NCBI GenBank assembly: GCA_030592985.1
Contig: JAUVIB010000233.1
Location: 1 to 5,749, forward strand
Origin: Calditrichaceae bacterium
GTDB taxonomy: Bacteria > Calditrichota > Calditrichia > Calditrichales > Calditrichaceae
Reading direction: 5' to 3'
DNA length: 5,749 nt
Below the pieces are notes generated by a model that was not told the DNA's origin, made no database searches, and saw only the letters and a program-made list of their open reading frames with translations. Below, in pieces: positions 4,864 to 5,749 of the stretch. Positions within the stretch are counted from its first letter, which is position 1, and every line of letters starts with the position of its first letter. Both the position numbers and the translations under genes were made by a program.

Positions 4864-5749
4864 ATGTTGAATAAGAAAATTTATACGCAATTGAGTATCA
4901 TGATGTTTATACAATTTTTTGTCTGGGGCGCCTGGTATTCAACGGTTGGCAACTTTATGGCTAAAGTTGGAATGTCCGAAGCTATTTATTGGGCATATAC
5001 GGTAAGCCCTATAGGAGCGATCATTTCACCCTTCTTTCTTGGTATGATTGCCGACCGCTTTTTCTCTGCAGAAAAGGTTCTTGGCGTATTACACATAATT
5101 GGCGGTTTTGCTATTTTCTTTACTCCATTTGTTGCTGAAGCCGGTCCGCAAAACGCTGTTTTATTTATAGTACTATTATTGATTCACATGTTATGCTATA
5201 TGCCCACAATTGGTTTGGTGAATACCATAGCATTCCATAATATAACAAATCAGGAAAAACAGTTTCCGATTATCCGTGTTTTTGGTACCATCGGCTGGAT
5301 TGTTGCCGGAATATTGGTTAGCGCTGTTTTATCTGCCGATGAAAGCGGATTGCCGCTGCATATTGCCGGAGTATCCGGTATTTTAATGGGGTTATACAGC
5401 TTTACGCTACCGCATATACCTCCTGCAGCTGCCGGTAAAAAAAGTACTTTTAAAGAAATTATCGGGATTGATGCTTTAAAACAATTGATAAGTAAACCGT
5501 TTATTGTTTTTATTGTTAGTTCATTGTTGATTAGTATTCCCCTTGCGGCTTATTATTCCTATGCACCGGTATTTTTAAATTCGCTTGAAATCTCGGATCC
5601 GGCTTTTAAAATGACTTTTGGGCAAATGTCAGAAATGATTTTTATTGTCCTCATGCCTTTCTTCTTTATCCGACTCGGTGTGAAATGGATGTTGGTAACC
5701 GGTATGTTCGCCTGGGTTTTACGTTACTTTCTTTTTGCCATTGCCGCAC
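4864..5749 (+). CDS. NupG-like nucleoside/sugar:H+ symporter of the MFS (cut by window edge)
   Basis: Inner-membrane major-facilitator transporter of the nucleoside:H+ symporter family (NupG/XapB type). My translation gives 295 codons open to the right edge; relatives run to about 400-420 residues, so roughly the last quarter is missing. The N-terminus QLSIMMFIQFFVWGAWYSTVGNFM (9-32) is typical. GMIADRFFSAEKVLG (60-74) is the loop 2-3 motif. Hydrophobic segments lie near 10-33, 40-62, 73-90, 98-120, 138-157 and 165-180, then a central loop at about 181-210, then 211-238, 254-273 and 276 onward. Arg138, Thr142 and Trp145 in RVFGTIGW, and Gln254 and Glu257 in GQMSEM, align with ligand-site residues of E. 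coli NupG as I remember them, whereas two helix-7 contacts appear replaced. The start is ATG 4864 or TTG 4867. Members of this family near Gfo/Idh enzymes may carry sugars or glycosides rather than nucleosides; the substrate is unassigned. Confidence 0.88.
   Translation, partial: MLNKKIYTQLSIMMFIQFFVWGAWYSTVGNFMAKVGMSEAIYWAYTVSPIGAIISPFFLGMIADRFFSAEKVLGVLHIIGGFAIFFTPFVAEAGPQNAVLFIVLLLIHMLCYMPTIGLVNTIAFHNITNQEKQFPIIRVFGTIGWIVAGILVSAVLSADESGLPLHIAGVSGILMGLYSFTLPHIPPAAAGKKSTFKEIIGIDALKQLISKPFIVFIVSSLLISIPLAAYYSYAPVFLNSLEISDPAFKMTFGQMSEMIFIVLMPFFFIRLGVKWMLVTGMFAWVLRYFLFAIAA

Overview
The window holds five protein genes in two divergent groups plus one small repeat element. On the minus strand, reading off the left edge, is a TRAP-transporter pair: the small permease DctQ and the first half of the large permease DctM. 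On the plus strand are a Tat-exported Gfo/Idh/MocA-family oxidoreductase (1670-2989), a second, cytosolic Gfo/Idh/MocA oxidoreductase (3436-4512) and the N-terminal 295 residues of an NupG-like major-facilitator transporter (4864 to the right edge). No RNA gene, CRISPR array, phage gene or transposase was seen.

The organism is a bacterium with AT-rich non-coding DNA (about 18% GC in the divergent gap) and moderately AT-rich genes. The Tat-signal Gfo/Idh enzyme and the NupG-like carrier are types common in Bacteroidota and neighbouring FCB phyla. Every gene has a visible Shine-Dalgarno sequence, which is unusual in true Bacteroidota, and TRAP transporters are not typical of that phylum. A relative such as Calditrichota, Ignavibacteria, Marinimicrobia or a KSB1-like lineage is a reasonable guess, but the window does not settle it.

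Layout: 1-708 dctM (partial, minus); 708-1229 dctQ (minus, one-base overlap with dctM); 1230-1669 divergent control region with a good sigma70-type promoter for the first oxidoreductase; 1670-2989 exported oxidoreductase; 2990-3435 long non-coding gap with small inverted repeats and a Fur-box-like site; 3436-4512 cytosolic oxidoreductase; 4513-4863 gap largely filled by a 203-bp MITE-like element with terminal inverted repeats and a 6-bp target duplication; 4864-5749 transporter (partial).

Inferred joint role: a locus for a sugar, polyol or sugar acid. A periplasmic dehydrogenase could modify a carbohydrate outside the inner membrane, the TRAP or MFS carrier could import the product, and the cytosolic oxidoreductase could continue its metabolism. 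The substrate cannot be read from the sequence. The plus-strand genes are separated by 350-450 bp, so they look like a co-located set of separate transcription units rather than a tight operon.
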